The notes under the pieces were generated by a model. That model did no database searches and was not told the DNA's origin. It was given only the letters and a program-made list of their open reading frames with translations. The position numbers and the translations under genes were made by a program. A DNA stretch of 64,000 nt from Paenibacillus sp. FSL H8-0079 (lineage in GTDB: Bacteria > Bacillota > Bacilli > Paenibacillales > Paenibacillaceae). Where the stretch lies: assembly GCF_037991315.1 (NCBI RefSeq), contig NZ_CP150300.1, positions 5,270,001 to 5,334,000 on the forward strand, in the 5' to 3' direction. Below are positions 26,373 to 34,790 of the stretch, one piece after another (within the stretch, counting starts at the first letter, position 1; each line of letters starts with the position of its first letter).

Positions 26373-27355
26373 GACAGGAATCCTCCGCGTTTCAGAATTT
26401 CACGAATCTCCTCTTTGGTCATCAGTTGATGTTCGGAACTGAAACTGTTGAAGGAGACCGGAGGGCAATTGTTGTAATGTTCACGCAGTCCCGGGATACC
26501 GAGAGTAGGGAGAATAACCAGATACTGCTCATCGTAGACCACAGTGGTCATACTCTCGAATTCACTCATCAGTATTTCATGAATTTTCTCCCCTGGACGA
26601 ATACCACGTTCCACAATAGCCACATTCTCCACGCCGGAATCCTCAATCAACACCTCAGCAAGATCCACGATTTTACATGTCGGCATCGTCATGACAAAGA
26701 TCTCTCCGCCCATACTCTCCACCGATGCTTTGAACAGCAGGGTAATGGCGTCCTTGAGGGTAAGAAAGAATCGAGTCATGCTCATGTCCGTGATGGAGAC
26801 CTGCCCTTTCTGGCGGATCTGATTCTTGAACAGATGCACCACACTGCCGTTTGTTCCCAGTACATTCCCGCCCCGCACCGTAACAAACTTGGTATCACTG
26901 TGCAACAAGTTGGCATATACGATTAATTTCTCGCCGATGGCCTTTGTCATACCGTAGAAGTTGGACGGATTGGCAGCCTTGTCAGTCGAGATATAGATGA
27001 CTTTTTCCACCTTGTTCTCAATAGCCGCCTCGATCACATTCTGTGTACCAATCACATTGGTTTTGAGCGCTTCGTACGGCTGGTCTTCACATACCGGAAC
27101 ATGCTTGAGCGCAGCCAGATGAAACACATAGTCCACATGCTGGCAGGCAGCCGTCAAGGCGTCCTTGTCACGAATATCTCCAATCCGGAAATGAAGACGC
27201 GGGTCTTCAAAATCACGACTCATGGCCACTTGGCTGGACTCGTTCCGGGAATACACAATAATTTCTTTCGGCTGCTGGGGCAGCAGTTGAGCCACAAGTT
27301 CATAACCCCATGATCCCGTACCGCCAGTCACGAGTATACGCTTATTTTCAAACAT
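26369..27355 (-). CDS. UDP-GlcNAc 4,6-dehydratase/5-epimerase, CapE/FnlA-like
   Basis: A 328-residue membrane-free SDR of the FlaA1/CapE group: ILVTGGTGSWGYELVAQLL, YSRNESSQVAMSRDF, HLAALKHVPVCEDQPYEALKTN, then ISTDKAANPSNFYGMTK. It should convert UDP-GlcNAc to a 2-acetamido-2,6-dideoxy-4-hexulose with L configuration. The ATG at 27355 overlaps the end of the epimerase gene by 8 bases and follows GGAGGG; the longer frame to 27436 lies inside that gene. Confidence 0.88.
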   Translation of the reverse strand: MFENKRILVTGGTGSWGYELVAQLLPQQPKEIIVYSRNESSQVAMSRDFEDPRLHFRIGDIRDKDALTAACQHVDYVFHLAALKHVPVCEDQPYEALKTNVIGTQNVIEAAIENKVEKVIYISTDKAANPSNFYGMTKAIGEKLIVYANLLHSDTKFVTVRGGNVLGTNGSVVHLFKNQIRQKGQVSITDMSMTRFFLTLKDAITLLFKASVESMGGEIFVMTMPTCKIVDLAEVLIEDSGVENVAIVERGIRPGEKIHEILMSEFESMTTVVYDEQYLVILPTLGIPGLREHYNNCPPVSFNSFSSEHQLMTKEEIREILKRGGFLS

Positions 27356-28439
27356 GCATTTTCCCTCCAAGCAGAAATTTAACCACTTTACTGGATACAT
27401 CTGTTGCTTTGTAGCCCTGCGGACAGTCCCAATCATTAGACATCTGCGTCATGACTTTTACACAATCGGCGATGCGTGCCGCATCCAGACCGGAGACCAC
27501 ATTGCTGCCGCAATCCACCGTTTCCGGCCGTTCTGTCGTTCGACGCATAGTCACGGTCGGCACACCCATAATGCAGCACTCCTCCTGTACGGTACCGCTA
27601 TCCGTAAGTGCACAGCGTGCATGGCGCTCCAACATCACAAAGTCGAAAAATCCAAACGGCTCGTGAAACTCCACCAACGGGTTCATCTCCAGTTGCAGAT
27701 GCTCCGCAATCCGGATCGCTGTACGCGGATGAATGCTGCAGATCACACGCAACCCGTGTTCCTCTGCAACCTGGTTCAGCCCTGTCATAATCTCCAGCAA
27801 ATGAGGGGCATGATCGACATTCTCGGCCCGATGAGCGGTAACCAAAAAGTATTGCCCGGACTTCAGCTTCAGCTTTTTGAGGATTTTACTGGAGTTTACC
27901 TGTGCGTCATAGTGCTGCATCACTTCATAGATGGGATTGCCCGTGAGCACGATCCTTCTGCTCGGTACCCCTTCGCTAACCAGATGTTTCTTGCTCTGTT
28001 CCGTGTAAGGCATATTGATGGTGGAGATCGCATCAATAACTCTGCGATTCTTCTCCTCAGGCACATCCAGATCGAAGCAACGATTGCCTGCTTCCATATG
28101 AATAACAGGAACCCCCATGCGCTCAGCCAGCACAGCACATAATGCGCTATTGGTATCACCGAGCAGCAGTAATTTATCGGGTTTCTCCTGCAAGATCAGA
28201 TCTTCCATCTGCGTAAACATCGAGGACAGCTGCCGTCCCAGAGAGGCCGCTTCATCCTGGAGAACGTAATCCGGTGCACGCAGGCCCATTTCCTTGAAAA
28301 AGAGACCACTGAGACTTTCCGTGAAGTTCTGTCCCGTGTGTACCAGAATATGATTGGACGCGTACTGGTCCAGCTTGGAAATGATCAGGCTGAGTCGAAT
28401 GATCTCAGGTCTCGTACCCAGCACCGTCATGATCTTCAT
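27348..28439 (-). CDS. UDP-N-acetylglucosamine 2-epimerase family, CapG/FnlC-like
   Basis: A 363-residue GT-B-fold epimerase that inverts C2 of a UDP-acetamido sugar. It shows MTVLGTRPEIIRLS, HTGQNF, LLLGDTNSALCAV, HMEAGNRCFDLDVPEE-NRR, and GTVQEECCIMGVPTVTMRRTTERPET. With the two upstream-acting enzymes it would complete a UDP-L-QuiNAc- or L-FucNAc-like donor. The start could be the ATG at 28439 (chosen for the family N-terminus) or at 28457, which overlaps the previous stop. Confidence 0.88.
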   Translation of the reverse strand: MKIMTVLGTRPEIIRLSLIISKLDQYASNHILVHTGQNFTESLSGLFFKEMGLRAPDYVLQDEAASLGRQLSSMFTQMEDLILQEKPDKLLLLGDTNSALCAVLAERMGVPVIHMEAGNRCFDLDVPEEKNRRVIDAISTINMPYTEQSKKHLVSEGVPSRRIVLTGNPIYEVMQHYDAQVNSSKILKKLKLKSGQYFLVTAHRAENVDHAPHLLEIMTGLNQVAEEHGLRVICSIHPRTAIRIAEHLQLEMNPLVEFHEPFGFFDFVMLERHARCALTDSGTVQEECCIMGVPTVTMRRTTERPETVDCGSNVVSGLDAARIADCVKVMTQMSNDWDCPQGYKATDVSSKVVKFLLGGKMHV

Positions 28440-28453
28440 CGTAATCCCTGCCT

Positions 28454-30070
28454 TCATCTTGTATTGGAACCTTTGCGCCTTACTCGGCTACGTCCCGCCT
28501 TGGCAGATTTACGTCTGCGACTAGCCGATTTCCCCATATGTGGACGCGGTCCCTTCGTTGTACGGGGTTTCCCCTTACGTTTGCCAGTTCCCGAAGCTTG
28601 TTTCAACCCCTCACGGTCGCGACGAGTATGTGGTGCAAGTGACTTGCGTCGACGTTTCCCCGTTCTACCACCCTGTTGAATGAGCTTTGCAACGGAGCGA
28701 GCCGCTGCACCCGGAGCATCGTGACCCAATGCAATCGGAGGTAATGAGGAAAGTGGCAACGCCTGGATGACGCTCAGTGGGAATAAGAGTGCCCGCACTG
28801 TAGCAGGTTCCAGAGCCAGTACTGTGCGTAATCCGCCCTCTCCCCATGCGTACACAGGTCCATTCGGAGGCTGGATGTAGGAAAACCATCCGGGAAAACG
28901 TAACAACCACTGTGTCACCATCGTATGCAATTTCGTTCGGTAGGTTTCAATCCCGTAGAGCCTTTCCGCTTCTGTCCGATTGCGCCACCCCGTATCCGAG
29001 GCAAGCTCGGTATCATTCAGCAAGGTTGTCGCTAATGTGACAAGTGCTTCGGTATCCCCCGGCGGGGCCAGAAAGGCATCACTGCCTACGGATTCCATCA
29101 ATTCCTTCAGCCCACCTTGGGCAAAGGCGATGACCGGTTTGGCAAAATAGAGACCCTCCAGTGCGGTCATACCAAATCCTTCTTTGACCATGCTCGGAAT
29201 GACCACGATATCCATGGCGGTATACGCCAGAGATACGTTCTCTTCAAATGTGGTGAAGGTGAATCGGCGCGAATACCCGGATTTCTTCACCCGTGATACA
29301 CACTCGTCGTAATACTTTTTATCCGATGGAGCACCGATGATCCAGAAGCGACAACGCGAATGCGTTTCACAGATTTTCAGAGCCATATCTACAAAAGGTT
29401 TCAACCCTTTGGCATCATATATAAAGGAAGAAATATAACCGATACAGGTCTGTGATGACTTGAAGCCGAGTTCCTTACGCTTGCGCTCACGCAGATGAAC
29501 CCAGCGGTCCGGTGCTGGTAGCGCAGGTTCCCAGGTCGGCGAAATGACAGTCAGTTTATCACCCATGCCGGCTTCATGAAATGGAGCCACCGCTGTCTCG
29601 GATATACCGATAATCCAGTCCGCATAACGGCCAATCATCTGGACCGCCTCGGTTGTATGTTCATTCGAGTGAATGATCTCGGTGATCTTCCAGATGACCG
29701 GAATCTGTAGCGATTTCGCCACAACAGCCGGCATCACATTGACGCAGGTGTTCGTTAGCACCATGTCAGGCGCGGTTTCCCGAATCAGGGAGACCGCCTC
29801 CTGATACGCTGGTGTATGGCGAAGATGCTCCGCATCGTCTGCAATGCCCCGGTAAGGTGTGTACACACCGTGAAGCATCGGCAGATTGCATATTTTGACC
29901 TGAATGCCGAATCTTCGTGCAAGCCCCGCAAGCTTCCCCTCCTGCGGAACTACGAGCACACAATCAAATATCGAACCGATCTCCCTCATAAAATGAAGCA
30001 GCAGCTTCTCCGCGCCCGTAATGCTGCGGGTGTTGCACACATGGGAAAACAACATCAGCTTTGGTTTCAT
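28454..30070 (-). CDS. GT4-family glycosyltransferase with basic C-terminal tail
   Basis: A GT-B enzyme starting MKPKLMLFSHVCNTRSITGAEKLLLHFM, with the C-lobe motif MVKEGFGMTALEGLYFAKPVIAFAQGGLKELM. About 400 residues of enzyme are followed by a linker and then a ~70-residue tail dominated by Arg, Lys, Ser and Gly (TGKRRRKS, KRKGKPRTTKG, SRRRKSAKAGRSRVRRKG). Such a tail is not part of the catalytic fold and may anchor the enzyme to an anionic surface. The start is uncertain because GGGAGGAGG lies near 30135, but the GTG at 30127 is too close to it. Confidence 0.85.
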   Translation of the reverse strand: MKPKLMLFSHVCNTRSITGAEKLLLHFMREIGSIFDCVLVVPQEGKLAGLARRFGIQVKICNLPMLHGVYTPYRGIADDAEHLRHTPAYQEAVSLIRETAPDMVLTNTCVNVMPAVVAKSLQIPVIWKITEIIHSNEHTTEAVQMIGRYADWIIGISETAVAPFHEAGMGDKLTVISPTWEPALPAPDRWVHLRERKRKELGFKSSQTCIGYISSFIYDAKGLKPFVDMALKICETHSRCRFWIIGAPSDKKYYDECVSRVKKSGYSRRFTFTTFEENVSLAYTAMDIVVIPSMVKEGFGMTALEGLYFAKPVIAFAQGGLKELMESVGSDAFLAPPGDTEALVTLATTLLNDTELASDTGWRNRTEAERLYGIETYRTKLHTMVTQWLLRFPGWFSYIQPPNGPVYAWGEGGLRTVLALEPATVRALLFPLSVIQALPLSSLPPIALGHDAPGAAARSVAKLIQQGGRTGKRRRKSLAPHTRRDREGLKQASGTGKRKGKPRTTKGPRPHMGKSASRRRKSAKAGRSRVRRKGSNTR

Positions 30071-30143
30071 TGCCATGGCCGCACGGACCCTGTAAGCGGA
30101 CATCCCGATACAGGGTACTGTGCACACCTCCTCCCGGCCAAAA

Positions 30144-31283
30144 TTAAGGGAATATGATGGTTAACATTTCATTAATTCTTTTGCCGTACGTGTGGTCTTT
30201 CAGTGTACGTTCGAGCCCTCGAAGTGCAATCTCACGACGTTCTTTCTCATGAGCAAGGTAATATTCCACTTTGTCGAGCAACTCCTGCGGGGAGGAATAC
30301 GTCTCGATCTCCACACCTGGTTTGTAGAAACGCGCAATGTCATCCCGTGCATCAGTCAGCTGTAGCGTGGTGGATGCGGCAATTTCAAACGTTCTCGGGT
30401 TCGGTGAAGCTGGCGGGATTTTGAGGTGATTGTTATTGACCGAGTCATCTTCGTGGGACCGATGCAGGTTGATGACAATTTTGGTGCCATTGTACACATC
30501 GTTGGTCTCCTGCGGACTCATCCAGCGGCCGAGTTCAATCTTCTCGCCATAGGCGGTGTAGTCAGGCAGACGATCCCACCAGATGCCGTTAAATACGGTA
30601 TTGTGTGACATCAGCTGAGCCATGATCGGGTTGAAGAAGTACACCCGGTTCCAGTAGGCCGAGCCGATAAAGCTGACATCTCTTTTTAATGGGGAAGGGG
30701 TTGTAATTGGGAAGTAATGATTGGTGAAGGCGGCAAAAGGAAGGTAGTGAACCGATGCACAACCAGTTTGGCGGTACAGTTCAACACAGTTCAGTTCCAG
30801 TGTGAAGATATGGTCAAAATGATGCACGATCTCCAGCGTCATATCTGTATAGTACGGATCATCCGTGAGCCAGATCGCTGTCTGAATGCCTGCTTGGCGA
30901 ATTGCATCGATATGCTCGATGGGAATATCCATTCCGTCCAGCACAAGCACCAGATCAGGGCGCGTTTGCAGCGCAATCTCGGAAACCGGTTGACGCGGAT
31001 CAGACAGGGTTACCTGAGCTACCATGCCCTGCAGTGTGGCCATAATGGCCTCATCCAGTGGAGAATATGGGAAGCCTTTACCCGAAGATACATACAGCAC
31101 GTGAAGCTGCCGGAAAGGCAATGGTTCTTGTGCACAATTCACAATATAGTTGGCGCGACCGCGCAGATATCCTTCTTCCTTACCCGCGTCATATCCGGCA
31201 TGTTGCCCATTTTTACGTGCTTGATCTGCCAAGCTGAGTACGGGTGCATGAACCTTTTTGGTTTTACGGTGTTTGAGAGACAT
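30144..31283 (-). CDS. CgeB-like spore maturation glycosyltransferase
   Basis: A 379-residue protein of the CgeB group. The core has DLVLVLDGMDIPIEHID, IWLTDDPYYTDM, DHIFTLELNCVELY, VSFIGSAYWNRVYFF, INLHRS, RTFEIAASTTLQLTDARDD and the C-terminal RREIALRGLERTLKDHTYGKRI. The N-terminus is a separate short module: basic MSLKHRKTKKVH, then GQHAGYDAGKEEGYLRG with Y-x-x-G spacing. AAAGGAG lies before the ATG. In Bacillus, cge genes glycosylate the outer spore surface under sigma-K and GerE. Confidence 0.88.
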   Translation of the reverse strand: MSLKHRKTKKVHAPVLSLADQARKNGQHAGYDAGKEEGYLRGRANYIVNCAQEPLPFRQLHVLYVSSGKGFPYSPLDEAIMATLQGMVAQVTLSDPRQPVSEIALQTRPDLVLVLDGMDIPIEHIDAIRQAGIQTAIWLTDDPYYTDMTLEIVHHFDHIFTLELNCVELYRQTGCASVHYLPFAAFTNHYFPITTPSPLKRDVSFIGSAYWNRVYFFNPIMAQLMSHNTVFNGIWWDRLPDYTAYGEKIELGRWMSPQETNDVYNGTKIVINLHRSHEDDSVNNNHLKIPPASPNPRTFEIAASTTLQLTDARDDIARFYKPGVEIETYSSPQELLDKVEYYLAHEKERREIALRGLERTLKDHTYGKRINEMLTIIFP

Positions 31284-31353
31284 ACCGCCACTCCTTTATT
31301 TTTGGGATAGGATTCTCGTTGTGCTGTACTTCAGATGGGGATGAGGATTGGGA

Positions 31354-32448
31354 TTACAAATGTTCCAGCAACTGAGCGATGCGGCGAGTGAACGTGTGCT
31401 GGTTCATCGTGGTGAGAAGTCCACGCCAAGCCATCGCCTGCCGTTCCTCTTCATGTTTCAGATAATAGTGGATTTTGTGCTGAAGCTCTGCCGCGTTGCT
31501 GAACGTCTCGATGTCATAGCCCGGCTGATAATAACGGGGCAGATCTCCACGTGCATCCGTAATCTGCATCGTGCCGCAGGCACTGATCTCATACGTCCGT
31601 GGATTAATGGAGCGGCCTTCCAGATGGTGCGTGTTGCGATTGTCTTCCCCATTCTCGCAAGTCCGGTGAATGTTAATGACGATCTTGGCGCCATTGTAAT
31701 AATCCACGGTCGCTCCGGGGTCAATCCATCCTTCGTGGATGAAACGGCCAAGGACATCAAAGCGTGCCAGCCGGTTCCACTGACTACCCGCGATGAACAC
31801 CTTTTTGTCCGCCAGAAAAGGGGCCAGCTCATCGAACAAAGCGATCCGGTTCCAGAACCCTGTACCGATAAAACAAATGTCGTACTGATGCTGTGGTGCC
31901 GTGCGCCGCGGTTGAAACATGCCTGGATTCACCGCGAGTGGCATATAGATGACCTGGCTCGCTCCATGTCCCAGATAGAAGGGCACCGCGGCCTCTTCAT
32001 GTGTGAACACGACATCATAGTGCTGACAGAGGGTCGCTGTATCTTCGGTGAAATACGGATCATCCACAAACCATACGGCTGTTCGAATACCGAGTGCACG
32101 TATGCCGTTCACCTGCTCCAGATGATCTGCAGGGAATACATGCAGACCATTCATGACGAGCACGACATCGGGCCGATGGTGACTGGCTTCCTGCAACATT
32201 GCTGCTGGCGATCCAACAACGCATTCACGTACAGACTGCTGCAGGGCCAAGGTGACACCTTCATCGATGGCATCGAATCCTTGGGGGATATACAGCACTT
32301 TCATGTCCCGCAGGGTCGGTTGAAACATCTGCACCCGCTCCATCATGGCCTGACAGCCGCCAAATCTGCGGCCTTCTGCGTATCCGCCGCGGTAAGCCGT
32401 TTCCGCTTCGGTCAGCGGACGGTGTCTTCGTTTTGCCACATTCTTCAC
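31354..32448 (-). CDS. CgeB-like spore maturation glycosyltransferase, paralogue
   Basis: A 364-residue paralogue of the next gene in the operon. It has DVVLVMNGLHVFPADHLEQ, VWFVDDPYFTEDT, DVVFTHEEAAVPFYL, ICFIGTGFWNRIALF, INIHRTC, NPRTYEISACGTMQITDARGDLPRYY and QHTFTRRIAQLL. The N-terminus is again basic (MKNVAKRRHRPL) followed by a short YRGGYAEGRRFGG stretch. The start is a GTG with GAAGGAAG upstream. Two CgeB types in one operon suggest two successive sugar additions. Confidence 0.87.
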   Translation of the reverse strand: MKNVAKRRHRPLTEAETAYRGGYAEGRRFGGCQAMMERVQMFQPTLRDMKVLYIPQGFDAIDEGVTLALQQSVRECVVGSPAAMLQEASHHRPDVVLVMNGLHVFPADHLEQVNGIRALGIRTAVWFVDDPYFTEDTATLCQHYDVVFTHEEAAVPFYLGHGASQVIYMPLAVNPGMFQPRRTAPQHQYDICFIGTGFWNRIALFDELAPFLADKKVFIAGSQWNRLARFDVLGRFIHEGWIDPGATVDYYNGAKIVINIHRTCENGEDNRNTHHLEGRSINPRTYEISACGTMQITDARGDLPRYYQPGYDIETFSNAAELQHKIHYYLKHEEERQAMAWRGLLTTMNQHTFTRRIAQLLEHL

Positions 32449-32622
32449 CCTGTCTTCCTTCAGGAGATCTCATTTCCAGACTCTCCCCGTGATTGGTCTT
32501 CCCTCTAAAGGATATGCCTCGGGGTCAGATGCATCATGGACGGGTGTCCTGCAAGGCGCAAAATTGGCGTATGCCCTCCACATCCGCCTGTACGGGCATG
32601 TCCGCTTTTGCGGCGATGCAAA

Positions 32623-32658
32623 TAACCCGGAGGGATCTGTCCCCCCGGGCTAACTGTT
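32623..32658 (-). terminator. Hairpin between basic-protein and CgeB-like genes
   Basis: Stem CCCGGAGGG / CCCCCCGGG with a 6-base loop, in a 250-base gap with no gene. The T run on the minus strand is short, so it may attenuate rather than stop the operon. Confidence 0.5.
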
Positions 32659-32700
32659 AGGCAATTATCATTCCATGCAGGAATAATCGTGTCTACTCGG

Positions 32701-33042
32701 TTACTGTGCTTTGTACGCCAGCTGATGTCCGTCCTCGAATCCCTTGGCGAAACCCGCGTTGAATCCCTCGTTGTACGCCTCGTTGTAGCCCTGGCTGTAC
32801 GCACTGTCCGGGTTCGGATCGGTAGGGGTAGCCGGGACGAATGGTTGTACGGGCTTCGGACTCCGGTGCCGCCGTACCGTACGTTTCTTTTTTTTGAGCC
32901 ACGCACTGCGTCCTTTAAGCGGGCGTTTGTGAAGAACACGTTTCGCTTTGAGCGCACGCAGCTTGCGGATTTTACGGAGACGGGCTCCACGGGTTACCAA
33001 AGCTCTTTTGGTTCTCAGTCGTATTTTCTTCTTCTTTAACAT
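32701..33042 (-). CDS. Basic protein with [YF]xxG tetrapeptide repeats
   Basis: A 113-residue protein, family unknown. Residues 1-60 are extremely basic (MLKKKKIRLRTKRA, KIRKLRALKAKRV, WLKKKKRTVRRHRS). A proline-rich linker (VQPFVPATPTDPNPD) leads to a C-terminal run of four-residue repeats: YSQG, YNEA, YNEG, FNAG, FAKG, FEDG. AGGAGGAA precedes the ATG at 33042, one base after the upstream stop. The same basic plus YxxG combination caps the two CgeB-like enzymes, suggesting a shared assembly or docking element. Confidence 0.7.
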   Translation of the reverse strand: MLKKKKIRLRTKRALVTRGARLRKIRKLRALKAKRVLHKRPLKGRSAWLKKKKRTVRRHRSPKPVQPFVPATPTDPNPDSAYSQGYNEAYNEGFNAGFAKGFEDGHQLAYKAQ

Positions 33043-33043
33043 G

Positions 33044-33343
33044 TCAACATTCCTCCTGTATGTCCCGAACGATACGAATTGCACACCCGGGGTCTTTGAG
33101 CCAGGGCAAGCCAGGCTCCCCATGCTGGATTCGGGCCAGCCTGATTCCCGTAACCATACGAGACATCTCTTCCTGATAGCGACTCAACAAACGAATGTTC
33201 TCGGCCAGACTGCGGGCAGATACTTCCGAATGAGCGGATACGCTGGCTACACTGTCCAAAATGCGTGCCAGCGCCTGCTGACTGTGTGCAATAGATTCAA
33301 TAAGAGCCAGTTTCGCTTCCTGCTCACGCCGCATCAGACTCAT
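33044..33343 (-). CDS. Small helical protein, paralogue A
   Basis: A 99-residue helical protein with no signal peptide. Its core IESIAHSQQALARILDSVA matches the pattern IAHSxQxxARxLD seen in the product of the gene at 33705. The C-terminus, GEPGLPWLKDPGC, ends in charged residues and Cys. The start overlaps the previous stop as ATGA. The function is unknown; as part of the spore glycan operon it may be a structural or scaffold component. Confidence 0.65.
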   Translation of the reverse strand: MSLMRREQEAKLALIESIAHSQQALARILDSVASVSAHSEVSARSLAENIRLLSRYQEEMSRMVTGIRLARIQHGEPGLPWLKDPGCAIRIVRDIQEEC

Positions 33344-33681
33344 TTTCCCATGTCTCCCAGATCCATACCGCCAAACATGCCACCGTCCATACCGCCGCCA
33401 TCTTCGCTATCGTTCTGTACCATCACCGCTTTGAGATTGTTGCACAGTCCGGTTTCCATCCGGGTCAATCCTTCCAGCAATTCCACCAGCTGATCATGCA
33501 TTTTGAGTGGCTCTCCGACCTGATCCCCATGCGTCAGAAAGGTATCCCCATTCAGATGATTTAGCGTCCAGTTCCGTACCTTCTCGGCCTCAATCGCTTT
33601 TGCCTCCAGGATCAGGGCAATATTCCACTGCATCTTGGCTGCTGCGTCCAGCATCAGAATGAGGCTCTGTTCTCTACTCAT
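33340..33681 (-). CDS. Small helical protein, paralogue B
   Basis: A 113-residue helical protein. MLDAAAKMQWNIALILEAKA aligns with the helix of its neighbours (IAHSHQQIARVLDAK). A second helix (LVELLEGLTRMETGLCNNLKAVM) precedes an unusual C-terminal tail of Gly, Met and Asp (DGGGMDGGMFGGMDLGDMGK). The family is not recognised. It lies 23 bases after the stop of the preceding gene and overlaps the next gene. Confidence 0.65.
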   Translation of the reverse strand: MSREQSLILMLDAAAKMQWNIALILEAKAIEAEKVRNWTLNHLNGDTFLTHGDQVGEPLKMHDQLVELLEGLTRMETGLCNNLKAVMVQNDSEDGGGMDGGMFGGMDLGDMGK

Positions 33682-33704
33682 GTTCCTTCACCCGCCTTCC
33701 GGGC

Positions 33705-33992
33705 TTATTCTTCCTCTTGAACCGCGATCTCCCGCATGACTTGGGTCAGCGTTTCGGCTACAGCCTCTTCCAGATCTGCAAGGCCTCCCAAGTAAGAGAT
33801 AATGCTTTTGTTGATTTGCCCCGAGCTATCCAGCAGACCGTCAACGCCATCCAGCTCCGGTTCGATATCTGGCAAATGATTAATGATTTCAGACATGCGT
33901 ACAGCGACTTGGCGTTTGGCATCCAGCACACGTGCAATCTGCTGGTGAGAGTGTGCAATATGTGTGATGATTTCATCGATTTTGCTCTGCAT
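33705..33992 (-). CDS. Small helical protein, paralogue C
   Basis: A 95-residue acidic helical protein beginning MQSKIDEIITHIAHSHQQIARVLDAK, with a second helix GLADLEEAVAETLTQVM. The ATG at 33992 follows a strong AAGGAGGAGG site, which is better than the upstream start at 34052. It is the first gene of the operon that continues through the CgeB-like and sugar-nucleotide genes. No clear sigma-K promoter was found upstream; the 60 bases before it overlap a terminator. Confidence 0.65.
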   Translation of the reverse strand: MQSKIDEIITHIAHSHQQIARVLDAKRQVAVRMSEIINHLPDIEPELDGVDGLLDSSGQINKSIISYLGGLADLEEAVAETLTQVMREIAVQEEE

Positions 33993-34033
33993 GGTCCTCC
34001 TCCTTACCGTCACGGCCTGCTTCACCCATAGAA

Positions 34034-34081
34034 AAACCCGGCCTATCAGCATTTGCCTGTTACAGCATATGCCGGGCCGGG
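34034..34081 (-). terminator. Terminator upstream of the glycan operon
   Basis: On the minus strand, CCCGGCC and GGCCGGG enclose a smaller GCATATGC / GCAAATGC hairpin and are followed by TTTTTC. It ends the remnant ABC ATPase transcript. Confidence 0.7.
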
Positions 34082-34113
34082 ATCGTCAGTTACTACAGCT
34101 TGCGCCTATATCG

Positions 34114-34341
34114 TCAGATGACATAACTCCAATCAGAAGAATATCGACTGAGGAATTGGCGAGTACGTTCCTGTTTGGGATGCACAAATACCTCTTCCGG
34201 TGTTCCTTCCTCCACAACGGAGCCTCCATCCATGAAAACAACCCAATTCGCCACCTCACGGGCAAAATCCATCTCATGGGTAACCACAATCATGGTAATT
34301 CCTTCTTGAGCAATGGAGCGGATGACAGACAATACCTCACC
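34114..34341 (-). pseudogene. C-terminal remnant of a polar amino acid ABC ATPase
   Basis: Residues from GEVLSVIRSIAQEGIT onward match the end of GlnQ/HisP-type ATPases: TMIVVTHEMDFAREVANWVVFMDGGSVVEEGTPEEVF, then QERTRQFLSRY. The H-loop is present, but the Walker A, signature and Walker B parts (about 170 residues) are missing, and the first ~18 residues of the open frame are unrelated. It is a dead fragment left by deletion. No permease or binding protein remains beside it. Confidence 0.8.
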
Positions 34342-34457
34342 CAATAGTACGCGAAAAAGCCATCCCCAAAACCGATTGGTGGATGACTTCTTCATGTATG
34401 AATATCATTGAATTATACTATTTTGGCGGTACACCACGTGGTGTTTTACACGACCAT

Positions 34458-34790
34458 CTATCTGCGACTCGCCCATTTAATTTTACGTGCGACTTCCAAT
34501 CGCTGTAATTGCAAGAGCCCGATCCGTTCTTCAAACTTCTTGCGTTCATCCGTGGAATGAGCGGCATGAATCTGGTGGCAAAGACCTGTCAGTTTGCTGT
34601 TGATGTAATCAAACCGTGTCCATAATTCCTCTTCAGGTGTGCGCTGCTGCTCCGTCGCCGTCTGAAATATTTTGAGTTGGTGGATAAGGGATTGCTGCCA
34701 TTCCTGATCTTGAATTTGGATGGCAAAATGCAAAAGATCCAGATAGTCATCGATTTGCAACGATACGCCGCAATCAGGTTTAGTATTCAT
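34458..34790 (-). CDS. Hypothetical protein, 110 residues
   Basis: A soluble, largely helical protein that I do not recognise. It has an acidic N-terminus (SLQIDDYLDLLHFAIQIQDQEWQQSL) and a coiled-coil-like C-terminal half (DERKKFEERIGLLQLQRLEVARKIKW). It stands alone between the ABC ATPase remnant and the molybdate transport genes. Confidence 0.6.
   Translation of the reverse strand: MNTKPDCGVSLQIDDYLDLLHFAIQIQDQEWQQSLIHQLKIFQTATEQQRTPEEELWTRFDYINSKLTGLCHQIHAAHSTDERKKFEERIGLLQLQRLEVARKIKWASRR

Noticed and set aside
27354..28142. 262-codon open frame on the plus strand
   Set aside because: Antisense to the UDP-GlcNAc 2-epimerase gene and rich in His/Cys, as expected of shadow translation.
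31348..32508. 386-codon open frame on the plus strand
   Set aside because: Antisense to the CgeB-like gene, whose motifs are clear; the plus-strand product has no recognisable domain.
32505..32990. 161-codon minus-strand frame overlapping the basic protein
   Set aside because: Another frame of the same strand. The 33042 frame has the ribosome site and the regular [YF]xxG repeats.
34055..34092. Possible sigma-K promoter (AC-17-CATATGCTG) before the glycan operon
   Set aside because: The bases form the stem of a terminator and the -10 box misses the final TA, so the match is probably chance.
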